Shown: piece after piece, positions 19,919 to 27,921 of the stretch | Layout: every line of letters starts with the position of its first letter | Numbering within the stretch: the stretch's first letter is position 1 | DNA from: a virus | Virus record (IMG/VR): IMGVR_UViG_3300018412_000037 | Span: 1 to 28,464 of that record | Strand: one strand, 5' to 3' | DNA: 28,464 nucleotides | The notes under the pieces: model-generated | Database searches by the model: none | The model's input: the letters and a program-made list of their open reading frames with translations, nothing else | What the model was told of the DNA's origin: nothing | Made by a program: the position numbers and the translations under genes

Positions 19919-20151
19919 CCTTCGTAGAATCCCTTGCCAGCGCCAAGGCTCAATACCAGCAACAAAGGGCGGCCCATGTCGCCGCCCTGTCGCCGGAGCT
20001 TCTGGAAGCCATCCAGCGCAACGCAGAGAAGCCAAGACCGACCGGCCGCCGTATCACTATCGAGCGGGAGCGGTGGGCCGTGGTTTACCGGTCTCAGTGT
20101 CCGTATGTTGGATTTACCACAATAACAAGCAAGAAAAACGGGAGCCTATGA
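19915..20151 (+). CDS. Small hypothetical phage protein
   Basis: A 78-residue protein from ATG 19915 (ATGA overlap). The N-terminal half is helical (FVESLASAKAQYQQQRAAHVAALSPELLEAIQRNAE) and the C-terminal half looks beta (RRITIERERWAVVYRSQCPYVGFTTIT). No named domain. It ends 1 base before the methyltransferase start. Confidence 0.55.
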   Translation: MTFVESLASAKAQYQQQRAAHVAALSPELLEAIQRNAEKPRPTGRRITIERERWAVVYRSQCPYVGFTTITSKKNGSL

Positions 20152-20152
20152 C

Positions 20153-20698
20153 ATGGCAATCTTGATCAAAAGCAACACGCCCGATAGTGACAAGGATTTC
20201 TGGGCGACCACCTGGCAGGCTTTCAGCGATGCGGAGGTGCTTTACGGTCGCAAATTCCAGGTGGACGTGGCGGCCGAAGCCAGTACCGCGAAATGCCTGA
20301 GCTACTTCGTGCGCCCTGGCGATAGCGATCCGGTGGCCTCCGGGGTTGATGCGATGCTGATGGAGTGGCCAGCCGACTGGTGGTGTAACCCTCCGTTCAC
20401 CATGAAGTCAGAATTCATTGCAGAGGCTCGCCATGCGCAAGCGGCTGGCAACCCGGGCATGATGCTTCTACCTTATGAGCCGCTGACAAAGTGGTGGCGC
20501 AACCTCCTGGCTGATGAAGTGGTCATCTATGAGCCGGATGGCCGATACCAGTTCATGGAGCGTGACGGCAAGACAACCAAAACAGGGGCGAATTTCGGGT
20601 GCGCCTTGGTGCTGTTCCCGGCACACAAGATTGGCAAGTCTATTCGCGTTCCGTTTGAGCGCGGGTTTTCAACGAAATCAGGAGATCAAGAACAATGA
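20153..20698 (+). CDS. Phage DNA N6-adenine methyltransferase
   Basis: A 181-residue protein of the phage Dam family (PF05869 type). Family features are the N-terminal DFWATTWQAFSDAEVLYGRKFQVDVAAEASTAKC (about residues 15-48), the catalytic WWCNPPF (76-82), which corresponds to the (D/N)PP(Y/F) motif, and GMMLLPYEPLTKWW with VIYEPDGRYQFM further on. It would methylate adenine in phage (and host) DNA, commonly at GATC in relatives, giving protection from restriction or affecting packaging and regulation. The actual target site cannot be read from the sequence. Its last bases overlap the next gene. Confidence 0.88.
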   Translation: MAILIKSNTPDSDKDFWATTWQAFSDAEVLYGRKFQVDVAAEASTAKCLSYFVRPGDSDPVASGVDAMLMEWPADWWCNPPFTMKSEFIAEARHAQAAGNPGMMLLPYEPLTKWWRNLLADEVVIYEPDGRYQFMERDGKTTKTGANFGCALVLFPAHKIGKSIRVPFERGFSTKSGDQEQ

Positions 20699-21012
20699 CC
20701 ATCATCTACGTGGCCGGCCCAATATCCGGCATCAAAGACCACAACCGCCCGCTGTTCAATATGGTCGCCGCTGAGCTGGCAGATCAGGGTCACAGTGTGC
20801 TGAACCCGGCAACACTGCCAGACGGACTTAGCCAGGGCCAGTACATGCAGATCTGCCTGCCGATGGTGGCGGTGGCCGACGAGCTGGTCATGCTGCCGGG
20901 TTGGGAGCAATCTGAGGGGGCCTATATCGAGTTTTGCCTGGCCAAGAAGTCAGGCAAGACGATTCGGGAGCTGGGCGGGCGCATTTTGCATCAGGGGGAA
21001 GGCAATGAGTAA
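20695..21012 (+). CDS. DUF4406 protein (nucleoside 2-deoxyribosyltransferase-like)
   Basis: A 105-residue protein: IIYVAGPISGIKDHNRPLFNMVAAELADQGHSVLNPATLPDG in the N-terminal half and VADELVMLPGWEQSEGAYIEFCLAKKSGKTI (about residues 60-90). The AGP-(M/I)-S/T-G start, the NP in the middle, and 'LPGWExSxGAxxExxxA' are the DUF4406 pattern, a small relative of nucleoside 2-deoxyribosyltransferases. Such proteins may act on nucleosides or nucleotides. Next to a DNA methyltransferase it may take part in nucleotide metabolism or DNA modification, which is inference. Confidence 0.85.
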   Translation: MTIIYVAGPISGIKDHNRPLFNMVAAELADQGHSVLNPATLPDGLSQGQYMQICLPMVAVADELVMLPGWEQSEGAYIEFCLAKKSGKTIRELGGRILHQGEGNE

Positions 21013-21568
21013 CAAAACAGATCTGGACTGGCTGGCGCGGAATGTGCATGTGTGGCCAGAAGGTAGGCGCGAGGTTTTGGTTTGCTGTACACGAAATGTG
21101 GATACGCTAATTTGGAGCTCCGTCTTATCGGATGCAGGCTGGATAACCAAAGACCAGTGGCTCGCCCGCCGCGCAGAGTTGGCTAGTCAGTTCAAGCCAC
21201 TCACCAGCATTGAAGACAATCAGGAGCAGGTTATGACCCAGCAAAAGGACATGAAGCAGGATAACAAATGGTTCGAGCGCGGGGAGCTGCCGCCGGTGGG
21301 GACGGTGTGCTTGTATGTGGTATCAGATCGCCTCTCTGCTGAGGTTGAGATAACCGCGCACGCCAAGTTCGGCCTGTGCTTTGTTGAAGTTGGCAAGTCC
21401 GGCGAAAATTACGTGTCGAAAACAGCGGAACTGCACCGATTCCGCCCCGTCCGCACCGAGAGGGATGTGCTTCTTTCCATAATCGTTGAAGAAATGAATC
21501 GTTACGACACGGATGGGAAATTGGCCGACGCCATCCTGGCCGCCGGGTTCTCGCTGAGGGACAAATGA
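21005..21568 (+). CDS. Phage hypothetical protein, W-x2-RGELPPVGTVC type
   Basis: A 187-residue protein that appears to have two parts. The N-terminus (about 1-60) reads DLDWLARNVHVWPEGRREVLVCC...GWITKDQWLARRAEL, a small module found in many phage proteins. The C-terminus (about 88-187) begins WFERGELPPVGTVCLYVVSD, includes EVEITAHAKFGLCFV, ends with a 'FRPVRTERD' stretch and a helical tail, also a recurrent phage module. Both modules are found separately elsewhere; here they are joined by a Gln- and Asp-rich linker. Function unknown. It overlaps the DUF4406 gene by 8 bases. Confidence 0.75.
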   Translation: MSNKTDLDWLARNVHVWPEGRREVLVCCTRNVDTLIWSSVLSDAGWITKDQWLARRAELASQFKPLTSIEDNQEQVMTQQKDMKQDNKWFERGELPPVGTVCLYVVSDRLSAEVEITAHAKFGLCFVEVGKSGENYVSKTAELHRFRPVRTERDVLLSIIVEEMNRYDTDGKLADAILAAGFSLRDK

Positions 21569-21798
21569 TGCACCGCTACCACGCCCCGCTGCCGAACTGG
21601 TCTCCGTGGTGGCTGGTAATGGCGTGGTGCGCAATCATCGTCATCATTGGCGGGTCGCTATACCAGGGCTCGCCGCACCATGAGGCCGGCGTGCGCCACG
21701 CGCTGCCGGATCCCTACGTCCCGCAGTGTTACGCAACCGAGTGGCGAAGCGGCCAGTATTGCGAGTTTCGGCCAGCCAATCGGAGCCAAGGTAATTAA
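21565..21798 (+). CDS. Small membrane protein
   Basis: A 77-residue protein with one clear membrane segment (WWLVMAWCAIIVIIGGSLY, about residues 15-33) after a short N-terminus, and a C-terminal polar part with Cys55 and Cys66 that would lie in the periplasm if the usual orientation applies. The start overlaps the previous stop (ATGA). It is the last gene of the rightward early operon, directly ahead of the promoter at 21813. It could take part in lysis control, but no signature is present. Confidence 0.6.
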   Translation: MMHRYHAPLPNWSPWWLVMAWCAIIVIIGGSLYQGSPHHEAGVRHALPDPYVPQCYATEWRSGQYCEFRPANRSQGN

Positions 21799-21812
21799 AA
21801 CAAGAGCTAGCG

Positions 21813-21841
21813 TTGACAAAAACAACCGAGTGACATAGCAT
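21813..21841 (+). promoter_or_regulatory. Strong sigma70-like promoter for a short RNA
   Basis: A consensus TTGACA (21813-21818) is followed after 17 bases by TAGCAT (21836-21841). Transcription would begin near 21848. There is no gene between here and the terminator at 21922. Confidence 0.75.
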
Positions 21842-21847
21842 GAAGTT

Positions 21848-21947
21848 GCTGATATGTGTTATCCGTTCCTGCTGTTGTGCCATTGCTCTTTGATTGCGTG
21901 TTATCTCCTGTGATAAGTGAAAGCCCCTCGGTGAGGGGCTTTTTTTA
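21848..21947 (+). ncRNA. Short untranslated RNA or late leader ahead of lysis genes
   Basis: A transcript of about 100 bases is predicted from the promoter at 21813-21841 to the terminator at 21922-21947. No reading frame with a ribosome site lies within it; the ATG at 21840 overlaps the -10 box and would not be transcribed. A small stem (TTATC-N6-GATAA, 21901-21916) precedes the terminator. The layout matches the lambda pR'-6S RNA-tR' region, where Q protein lets polymerase run into lysis genes. A free regulatory small RNA is the alternative. No Q protein was recognised in the window. Confidence 0.5.
21922..21947 (+). terminator. Strong rho-independent terminator
   Basis: AGCCCCTC-GGT-GAGGGGCT (21922-21940) is a perfect 8-base stem followed by seven T residues. 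It ends the short RNA and also any readthrough from the early operon before the lysis genes. Confidence 0.88.
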
Positions 21948-22036
21948 TTGGCCTTTCTCGCCATGTCGTCACGGCATCTTTGGCAGCGGCAAGTCAAGGA
22001 ACCCGTTGTACATAGCCAGGGTGGCGGAAATGGTCT

Positions 22037-22124
22037 GGGGTTGGTGTCAGTAGGCTCTTCAACCCCAATTGACTCTTGCCGGGTTTAGAATGTCAAGTTG
22101 TTGTGCGATAATCCCAATAACAAC
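22037..22124 (+). promoter_or_regulatory. Possible lysis-gene promoter with inverted repeats
   Basis: In the 190-base gap before the first lysis-region gene there is an inverted repeat GGGGTTG/CAACCCC (22037-22066, 16-base spacer). Further on, an extended -10-like TGCGATAAT (22104-22112) sits between AGTTGTT and AACAACT half-sites (22096-22125). A start near 22119 would suit the gene at 22141. The -35 side is weak (TTTAGA), so activation by a phage protein bound at the repeats is possible. No gene is seen in 21951-22140. Confidence 0.4.
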
Positions 22125-22140
22125 TCGACGAGGACGAGAG

Positions 22141-22587
22141 ATGACGCCGACCCCGCCAAGCCATGACCCGCAAGGAGCTTACCAGCTTGGCAGGATGGCC
22201 GAAGCCCTTTCACAGAACACCGTCACCTTGACCAAGTTGGTCGAAGCGGTGGATGAAAACTCTCGCAGCACAGCCAGGCTTGCCAACAGGCAGGACAGGA
22301 TGGAGCAGACCATTGAGCAGATCCAGGCAGACCAGCGCAAGATGATCAACATCAACATGACCGGCCAATCAACCGAGGCCGACGTGCGCAAGAAGTTTGA
22401 GTGGCTTGATCGCAAATACCAGGAAGAGGTGAGCGCCAACGGCGTGAGGGACCACGGCAAGAAGGTGCTCTATGGCGCTATCCTGATCGCGTTATTCTGG
22501 TTCATGTTCGCCCTCGTCAAAGATGCAGCCGTTGCAGAAGTTGCAACACAACTTCGAAATCAAACCGAAGTTCGCAATAAGGGGTGA
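22141..22587 (+). CDS. Coiled-coil membrane protein in the lysis region
   Basis: A 148-residue protein from ATG 22141 (GAGGACGAGAG upstream; the frame opens earlier but without a site). The N-terminal two thirds are a long helical region (about residues 12-95: LGRMAEALSQNTVTLTKLVEAVDEN..., then RQDRMEQTIEQIQADQRK) with heptad-like spacing. One membrane segment follows (VLYGAILIALFWFMFALV, about 109-126) and a short charged tail. The topology suggests a membrane-anchored coiled coil. It could be a holin partner, an antiholin or a host-range factor; position before the endolysin-like gene points to lysis. Not identified by family. Confidence 0.65.
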   Translation: MTPTPPSHDPQGAYQLGRMAEALSQNTVTLTKLVEAVDENSRSTARLANRQDRMEQTIEQIQADQRKMININMTGQSTEADVRKKFEWLDRKYQEEVSANGVRDHGKKVLYGAILIALFWFMFALVKDAAVAEVATQLRNQTEVRNKG

Positions 22588-22589
22588 CC

Positions 22590-22718
22590 ATGAAGAAATG
22601 CCAATGCGAAAGCTGCAGAAGAAAGCAGCGCCAAGATAACATGGCGGCTTTTGGCTGGGGATACCAGCCGGCATGCCACGGCGACAAGCCCCGCAACCCA
22701 CCACCCAAAAAGCCTTAA
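22590..22718 (+). CDS. 42-residue cysteine-rich peptide
   Basis: A short gene, MKKCQCESCRRKQRQDNMAA then FGWGYQPACHGDKPRNPPPKKP. Cys4, Cys6, Cys9 and Cys29 could bind zinc, and the C-terminus is basic and proline-rich. AGGGGTGA precedes the ATG at 22590, two bases after the previous stop, and the next gene follows after 9 bases. It has no signal peptide or lipobox, so it is not an Rz1-type lipoprotein. Function unknown. Confidence 0.55.
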   Translation: MKKCQCESCRRKQRQDNMAAFGWGYQPACHGDKPRNPPPKKP

Positions 22719-22727
22719 GGAACCCCA

Positions 22728-23225
22728 ATGCAACCACTAGCCACCGCGCAGCGCTGCGCATCAATCATAGAATACGCCATCAACCCCGCCATGGCTCTGC
22801 TGCCCCCCAAGATGACCAGCGACAAGGCCACCGTGATGCTTCTCGCTATCGGCCTGCAAGAAAGCCGCCTGACCCACCGCAAGCAGATCGGAGGTCCCGC
22901 CAAGTCATTCCTGCAGTTCGAGTCTGGCGGAGGCGTGAAAGGGGTGATGACCCACTCAGCATCCGTCGCATCAGCACAAAGCCTGTGCCAGGCCCTGGCT
23001 GTGCCATTCGATCGCGAGTCCATATTCCAGGCCATGGAGTTCAACGACGTGCTGGCGTTCGGGCTTGGGCGTCTCCTGCTCTACACCGACCCGAAGGCCC
23101 TGCCTGAAATAGGTGACGCTCAGGCGGCGTGGGACCTGTATCAGCGGGTGTGGAGACCTGGCAAACCGCACCGCCAGACCTGGGATGAACTCTACACCGT
23201 AGCATGCAAGGCGGTGACATCATGA
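22728..23225 (+). CDS. Putative endolysin (lysozyme/transglycosylase-like)
   Basis: A 165-residue protein. Residues 34-75 (ATVMLLAIGLQESRLTHRKQIGGPAKSFLQFESGGGVKGVMTH) have the fold signature of a lysozyme-like or lytic transglycosylase domain: a helix ending in the catalytic-type Glu45 (GLQES), then the GGPA-x-SFLQFE-x-GGGV stretch. The C-terminal part (LAFGLGRLLLYTDPKALP...AWDLYQRVWRPGKPH) is also conserved in similar phage proteins encoded beside holins. It would cut peptidoglycan at lysis. It lacks a signal peptide, so it needs the holin encoded next (ATGA overlap). The enzymatic type is inferred. Confidence 0.75.
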   Translation: MQPLATAQRCASIIEYAINPAMALLPPKMTSDKATVMLLAIGLQESRLTHRKQIGGPAKSFLQFESGGGVKGVMTHSASVASAQSLCQALAVPFDRESIFQAMEFNDVLAFGLGRLLLYTDPKALPEIGDAQAAWDLYQRVWRPGKPHRQTWDELYTVACKAVTS

Positions 23226-23722
23226 ACTGGATGGACATAGGCAAGCAGGCAATCCAGATGGGGGCGCCAATCCTTGGCGGCGCTCTTGGCGGCCCGGCAG
23301 GTGCAGCGGTGGGGGCATGGGTGGCGGGCCAGTTCGGCGTTACTGATCCAACCCCCACTAACATCATGGCGGCCATCAAGGCGGATCCAGAGGCGGCGCT
23401 AAAACTGCGGGAGGTTGAGCTGCGTCACCAGGAGCGCCTGACGGAAATGGAGGTCGAGCGCTTTCGCATTGAGACCATTGATGTGCAGGACGCCCGCAAG
23501 GCCCACCAGCATCACTGGATGCCATCCGTCATCACGATGGTGATGTGCGCCATGTTCGGCTGCATCGTTGGCGCACTGTTCATCTGGGCTATCCCAGGAG
23601 AGAACAAGGACATCGTGGTTTACATGGCGGGGCAGGTGTCCGGCCTGCTGGCCAGTTGCGTCGTGTACTGGGTTGGCTCGACCAGGGCGAGTGCAAATAA
23701 AGACTCGTTGATACGACGATGA
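23222..23722 (+). CDS. Holin, 3-TM family (GTA_holin_3TM-like)
   Basis: A 166-residue protein from ATG 23222, overlapping the endolysin stop. It has a glycine-rich hydrophobic first segment (about 13-36, GAPILGGALGGPAGAAVGAWVAGQ), a charged helical middle (LKLREVELRHQERLTEMEVERF) and two clear membrane segments (about 101-124 and 131-152). This matches the 'holin of 3TMs' family first defined in gene transfer agents. It would form the membrane lesion that releases the endolysin. The gene ends the rightward lysis operon just before a terminator. Confidence 0.8.
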   Translation: MNWMDIGKQAIQMGAPILGGALGGPAGAAVGAWVAGQFGVTDPTPTNIMAAIKADPEAALKLREVELRHQERLTEMEVERFRIETIDVQDARKAHQHHWMPSVITMVMCAMFGCIVGALFIWAIPGENKDIVVYMAGQVSGLLASCVVYWVGSTRASANKDSLIRR

Positions 23723-23728
23723 AAAATA

Positions 23729-23752
23729 AAGCCCCTGTGAAGTGGCTTTTTC
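23729..23752 (+). terminator. Terminator of the lysis operon
   Basis: AAAGCC...GGCTTT (23729-23750) with an imperfect inner part is followed by T residues. It lies just after the holin stop at 23722 and faces the oppositely oriented terminator at 23830-23854, separating the converging lysis and tail transcripts. Confidence 0.65.
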
Positions 23753-23829
23753 GCTCATCGAACACGGCTTTTGTCTACGTGTTGGGATGTAGACGAAAAA
23801 CAACATCATAACGCATTCTTAGTTGCAAA

Positions 23830-23854
23830 AAAGAAACCCAGCAGAAGCTGGGTT
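23830..23854 (-). terminator. Terminator of the tail/baseplate transcript
   Basis: On the minus strand AACCCAGC-TTCT-GCTGGGTT (23854-23835) has a perfect 8-base stem followed by TCTTTTTT. It lies directly behind the stop of the small membrane gene (23859) and would end the leftward structural transcript. The gap 23755-23829 shows nothing else. Confidence 0.85.
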
Positions 23855-23858
23855 GTTG

Positions 23859-24152
23859 TCATGTGGGCATCAGATAGAGCGCCAGGCACGCCACCACCGG
23901 AACAAGCCAGTCCAACAGACTGCCAACGTCCCACACCACAGGGTCAAATCCTCCCCACCACGGCATGTTGGCTCGCTTGCCGTAGCCGAACTTGGCGATC
24001 CAGCGGTATTCAGCCTGGGTGTGCTCGCGGGCAATGAACCAGAGGCAGCCCAGAGCGCCGCCCGTGAACCAATCACCGGACGCCAACCCCACTGCACATT
24101 GAAGCGCGACGGCTGCAATGGCGTGATAGAGAGGGGATTTGTCTATCTGCAT
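23859..24152 (-). CDS. Conserved small phage membrane protein
   Basis: A 97-residue protein from ATG 24152 (weak GGGTT site; the frame opens at 24206 but inside the tailspike gene). Hydrophobic segments lie at about residues 9-24 and 78-94, and a short hydrophobic one at 28-38. The central motif REHTQAEYRWIAKFGYGKRANMPWWGGFDPVVWD (about 41-74) is a strongly conserved block of a phage protein often found next to tail fibre genes, where its role is unknown; I recognise the block but no name. It is the last gene of the tail transcript. Confidence 0.75.
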   Translation of the reverse strand: MQIDKSPLYHAIAAVALQCAVGLASGDWFTGGALGCLWFIAREHTQAEYRWIAKFGYGKRANMPWWGGFDPVVWDVGSLLDWLVPVVACLALYLMPT

Positions 24153-24168
24153 ATGAACCCATTTTGAT

Positions 24169-26070
24169 TTATGACTGCACATCAAGAACAGATGTCCCCA
24201 TGGCAATAAAGCTAAATCTCACATTCCTTGCCACTGTATTGCCTTTAATTACAAAGGTGCAGGTGGAGCTGTTGCTCGTAGGGAAATCATACCTGATATA
24301 CAAATTGTCAGTTCCTGTTCCTTGGGCGGCTTGTAGCATCGCAACAGGCCATGTGTATGTAGGCTCAAAATACCCAGCAGGAACAGGGATTGTTACAGTC
24401 TGGTTTCCTGTCGCATCCAGAGCAATGACAACAGCCTTACTAATTACAGAATCTTGGAACCCGATGCTAGTATCTCCAGGGTCGCCCTCCATTACCAGCA
24501 CTACGCTGTTATAGGTATTTCCTGATGACTTTACGCCGGCTACACCAGGGGTGGGGCCATATACACTATGCAGATTGCGGAAGGAGTTACCAGCTACCGA
24601 AATCCTGTTAAAAGCCCCGGTGAAATTAAATACACGATTAAGCGGATCTGATGCTGTAAGACTGCTACCGCTAAACATACAACCGGTAAAATCTAGCATC
24701 TCACCAGTCGAGATTGTAAAGTGCGGGCCTGCTGGGCCATTTGCCCTACGGAAATCACATCCAGTAAACCGCCACAGCAAGAACTGCCCTGATGAGCAGT
24801 CGGCGACATGCTGAATGACATCGAAATGCACCCCGCTCATAGAGCCCGCTCCGGCTTGCCCATCAATCTTGATAGCAGCAGTAGAGCATCCAACTATCTC
24901 TCCCATTGAGAAGTAGAAAGACTCCGCTTGTTTCGATCCTGTTGTTTTTACATACAACGCGATACTCGTCCGCAAGATATAAAAATCAGAAACAGTCAGC
25001 GTTCTTATGGAGGATACGCGCGGATCTATACTCTCTACGTATATGGCAATAACATCGGTGTCGTTTTGTGCCGCCATGATTCCATTATTGAAGGAAGTGG
25101 CTCGTAGGTGCATTCCGCCATTGTGCAGAGACCGCAAGAACGTCCTCCAGTACCCACCTCCAGACTGGATTATCCTTACCTCACTAAGATAAAGCGTATC
25201 TTCTGCGCCGTTTACCTGAGGATTGCTCGCTGTGAGTTTAGCCTCAATCTTGATAGCGGTTCCCACTAAAGGAACATCAGTGGTGATGGATAATTTAGAG
25301 AATGAGAATGCGCGATTGTATGAAGTCGTATGCTTTAGATCGAACAGCACCCCCCCAGTTACCGCTGGACTGTACTTTATAAAAGTTGCAGCGGGGCCAT
25401 CCCCGACAAAAGATATGAACTTGTCATCGCAAAGCAAAGTTGACGTTATCAGATATGTGCCAGCAGGGACATAGATGCCGCCGGATAGCGAAAAGTTATT
25501 TATTGCAGCTTGAAACGCGGCCGTGTCATCAGTAGCTCCATCACCCTTGGCTCCAAAATCTTTGACACTTACTGATTCTCGCATCTTGTCTTGAGCGGTG
25601 CGCGGCACGGCGCCATCACCATTCTGCTCGAACCCGACTATATCTGACCCACCAGGATCTGCCAGATCCTCCTTAAGCCCAATATCAAACGTACCCCAGC
25701 TAGAAGGATCTGTATCAGGGTCAGTAAAGTTGCTATCCACCTTACTCTGCCACAGAGTCACCCCATCACTACCAAGCACCATTGCGCCCTTGGGGTATCC
25801 GCCAATCGCTGCAGCCATCGCAGCATCAAACGTGGGCTGCCCGCCCGCCTGCATGTAGCGCAAGATGTTGGTGACTTCGTAGAAAATGCCATTGAAGTCT
25901 TGGCCAAATGGAGGGATCCCTCCGGCCTCTTTGGCCGTCATGTTGATGGCGGAGAAACCCTGATCGAAGCCCGCGCGACCAGTTGCCGGGTTCGCTGCTG
26001 GCGGGATGGGGTTCTTGAGACCGGACTCGGCCCATGGGGTAATTATTTTGCCAGGTTCAGATACCGACAT
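24169..26070 (-). CDS. Tailspike/tail fibre with pectate-lyase-like beta-helix
   Basis: A 633-residue receptor-binding protein from ATG 26070 (GGAG upstream). The N-terminus (about 1-130) has the tail-attachment pattern [33 protein letters not shown]...GYPKGAMV. From about residue 167 the sequence [26 protein letters not shown] marks a pectate_lyase_3-type beta-helix, which continues to about 510 with repeating short strands. The C-terminal part (about 520-633) is a beta-rich domain. Spikes of this type trimerise and often degrade or bind surface polysaccharide such as O-antigen or capsule. Catalytic residues cannot be assigned by eye. Host specificity therefore probably lies in the capsule or O-antigen. 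Confidence 0.85.
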   Translation of the reverse strand: MSVSEPGKIITPWAESGLKNPIPPAANPATGRAGFDQGFSAINMTAKEAGGIPPFGQDFNGIFYEVTNILRYMQAGGQPTFDAAMAAAIGGYPKGAMVLGSDGVTLWQSKVDSNFTDPDTDPSSWGTFDIGLKEDLADPGGSDIVGFEQNGDGAVPRTAQDKMRESVSVKDFGAKGDGATDDTAAFQAAINNFSLSGGIYVPAGTYLITSTLLCDDKFISFVGDGPAATFIKYSPAVTGGVLFDLKHTTSYNRAFSFSKLSITTDVPLVGTAIKIEAKLTASNPQVNGAEDTLYLSEVRIIQSGGGYWRTFLRSLHNGGMHLRATSFNNGIMAAQNDTDVIAIYVESIDPRVSSIRTLTVSDFYILRTSIALYVKTTGSKQAESFYFSMGEIVGCSTAAIKIDGQAGAGSMSGVHFDVIQHVADCSSGQFLLWRFTGCDFRRANGPAGPHFTISTGEMLDFTGCMFSGSSLTASDPLNRVFNFTGAFNRISVAGNSFRNLHSVYGPTPGVAGVKSSGNTYNSVVLVMEGDPGDTSIGFQDSVISKAVVIALDATGNQTVTIPVPAGYFEPTYTWPVAMLQAAQGTGTDNLYIRYDFPTSNSSTCTFVIKGNTVARNVRFSFIAMGTSVLDVQS

Positions 26071-26710
26071 TGAAGAGATCTCCATTATTTAACAGGGTGC
26101 CTTGGCCAAAAGGCTCGGATCCGGCCCCGGCTTCATTGAAACCAAATAGCCCATCGGGGGCGGTTAACACGGTGGCGAGCACGCCACCAGGGCGAGGCAA
26201 GGTGTCTTTTGACAGCACCGACCTTTCCCATGATTCTAACGGAAACTCGAAGACGTAGCGAATGGCCATGCCTTGCAGGTCATTGACCCAGCACCGGCCT
26301 CGGCCCGGGAACAGGTTCTTTAGAACCCCGTTCAAGCTGCTCATGGTCGAGTCGCTGATGTTGGCCAGCGCCTTGGTCAGGATGAGCGTGCGAAATGCCG
26401 GGTCAGCCAGCTTGAAAACGTCCGTCTCGGGTGCACCAGGGTACAGCGTGCCAAACCCGAATGTCTGCCATGACTGGGTTTCGGTAGGCGTGCTGAAGCC
26501 AACGTAATCGCCAACAGTCACCCGCAGATATCTGCCGTCCTCTATGGCTACTATGCGGCCCCAGATATCCAGCCCGAACCCCTGCGCGGTATCGACGTTC
26601 CACACCACGTTGTAAAACTCATCCACCCACGATGCGGAGAAGTATTCCGTGTTGTAGGTGATCAGCTGCTTGATGCGGGGCGAGGCCGCATACTGCCTCA
26701 TGGAGATCAT
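26057..26710 (-). CDS. DUF2612 baseplate/tail protein
   Basis: A 217-residue protein between the baseplate J-like protein and the tailspike. Residues 12-60 ([45 protein letters not shown]) and the following '[12 protein letters not shown]' are typical of the DUF2612 family of myovirus tail proteins, thought to lie between baseplate wedge and fibre, in the position of P2 gpI. The C-terminus ends [24 protein letters not shown], a motif seen in relatives. It starts with an ATGA overlap and overlaps the tailspike start by 14 bases. Confidence 0.85.
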   Translation of the reverse strand: MISMRQYAASPRIKQLITYNTEYFSASWVDEFYNVVWNVDTAQGFGLDIWGRIVAIEDGRYLRVTVGDYVGFSTPTETQSWQTFGFGTLYPGAPETDVFKLADPAFRTLILTKALANISDSTMSSLNGVLKNLFPGRGRCWVNDLQGMAIRYVFEFPLESWERSVLSKDTLPRPGGVLATVLTAPDGLFGFNEAGAGSEPFGQGTLLNNGDLFNVGI

Positions 26711-27921
26711 ACCAGCACCACCTCAATATCATCAGCTGACACAGTGGGCGCCTGGTCTATGCCGACAAGCACAGAGTCCTGATCTGCCAGCGTGGTACCG
26801 ACACGAACAGTCAGCACCTGCACTGAATTGGCTATCTGGGCAATTGGGCCGTAGTAGCTTGATGAATATACCTCCCCGCCGATGCGCGCACGCTGGAAGC
26901 CGTTCAGGCCGTTGAACGTGTCGATCACCGACTGCTTAACCAGGTCAGTAATATTGAACGGCAGGGATGAGGAGTTGCGCAGCGTTACCTTAAACAGGAT
27001 CGGAAGCGATGCCGGGCGTTCCCATGAGATCGAATACTCAGGGTATGGAAAGCCGACATCATTTTCGGTGTCCTGCACGATCACGGTGGTATTGCCGGTC
27101 AGGTTGCAGCCGCCATCCTTCTTGAGGAAGATTGCCTTTGCCACAGCCTCGTCGGTTCCACCTACTGCGGCGATGTAGACGCAGTGGGCGGGGATCTCGT
27201 AATTGGTTGGGCCAACGATTACGGGAGTACCAAGGAAGTTGTCATAGGCGTAAACATCAATCACCCCAGGCACATCCCACACCGACCCCCGGATGGCTGC
27301 CGCCGACCCGTGGGCGTTCTTGGCCACTGACGCAAAGCGGCGCGCCTCGAACTCCGCTCGCGACTCGACGTTGGTGCCAGTCACTGCTGCGCCTGCGTTA
27401 TTGATGGCGTCCCAGCCCAATGATGCCTGAGCGATCCGGTTCAACTCCCCAATGCCGAGCTGCACGGGGCCTGGGGTGGTGCATGCAAACTCAACCGTGG
27501 CCACGCCGCCGATCGGGAATGTCACCGAACCGCTGGATGCCCAGTAAAGACCGCTCACGTCCCGAGCCAGAGCGCCAGCAGGCAGTATTGCTCCGGGCTG
27601 ACCAGTGACGGTGGCAAGCACCACGGAAGCGGTCGCCCCTTTTCGGGTCAGGAAGTAGATCCGCCCGATAGCGTCCTGAAAGCGCCCCTCACTGGTTGCC
27701 GGGTCTACGCCAGCAACCACAGATGACACTGCGGCGTTTGCGTCGGTGATGTTCTGGGTCAGGTTGTCGGCAAGGTGGGCCTGCGGCGTGGCGCTGCTGG
27801 TAACGTTGAGATTGCCGCCGAATGCCACGTTGTAGTCAGTGAGCACCCCGGTACGAATGGCCGTAGCCTGCGGCACCGTGACGCCTTGGTAAGTGATCGT
27901 GAGCTTGGGCACGTTAGACAT
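26707..27921 (-). CDS. Baseplate J/gp47-like protein
   Basis: A 404-residue protein of the baseplate J family (PF04865 type). Family features are the N-terminal LTDYNVAFGGNLNVTSSATPQAHLADNLTQ, DPATSEGRFQDAIGRIYFLTRKGATAS (about 72-99), LPAGALARDVSGLYWAS, TNVESRAEFEARRFASVAKNAHGSAAAIRGSVWDVPGVIDVYAYDN (about 181-227), and IPAHCVYIAAVGGTDEAVAKAI. It forms the wedge of the baseplate in contractile phages. Its presence shows that the phage is a myovirus. It overlaps the neighbour upstream by 8 bases and the DUF2612 gene by 4. Confidence 0.92.
   Translation of the reverse strand: MSNVPKLTITYQGVTVPQATAIRTGVLTDYNVAFGGNLNVTSSATPQAHLADNLTQNITDANAAVSSVVAGVDPATSEGRFQDAIGRIYFLTRKGATASVVLATVTGQPGAILPAGALARDVSGLYWASSGSVTFPIGGVATVEFACTTPGPVQLGIGELNRIAQASLGWDAINNAGAAVTGTNVESRAEFEARRFASVAKNAHGSAAAIRGSVWDVPGVIDVYAYDNFLGTPVIVGPTNYEIPAHCVYIAAVGGTDEAVAKAIFLKKDGGCNLTGNTTVIVQDTENDVGFPYPEYSISWERPASLPILFKVTLRNSSSLPFNITDLVKQSVIDTFNGLNGFQRARIGGEVYSSSYYGPIAQIANSVQVLTVRVGTTLADQDSVLVGIDQAPTVSADDIEVVLV

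Noticed and set aside
21840-21893. A 17-residue Cys-rich hydrophobic peptide starting at 21840
   Set aside because: Its ATG overlaps the -10 box of the promoter, there is no ribosome site, and it would not be on the transcript.
24153-24206. Longer version of the small membrane protein at 23859
   Set aside because: The extra 18 residues overlap the end of the tailspike gene and look unlike the hydrophobic-conserved block.
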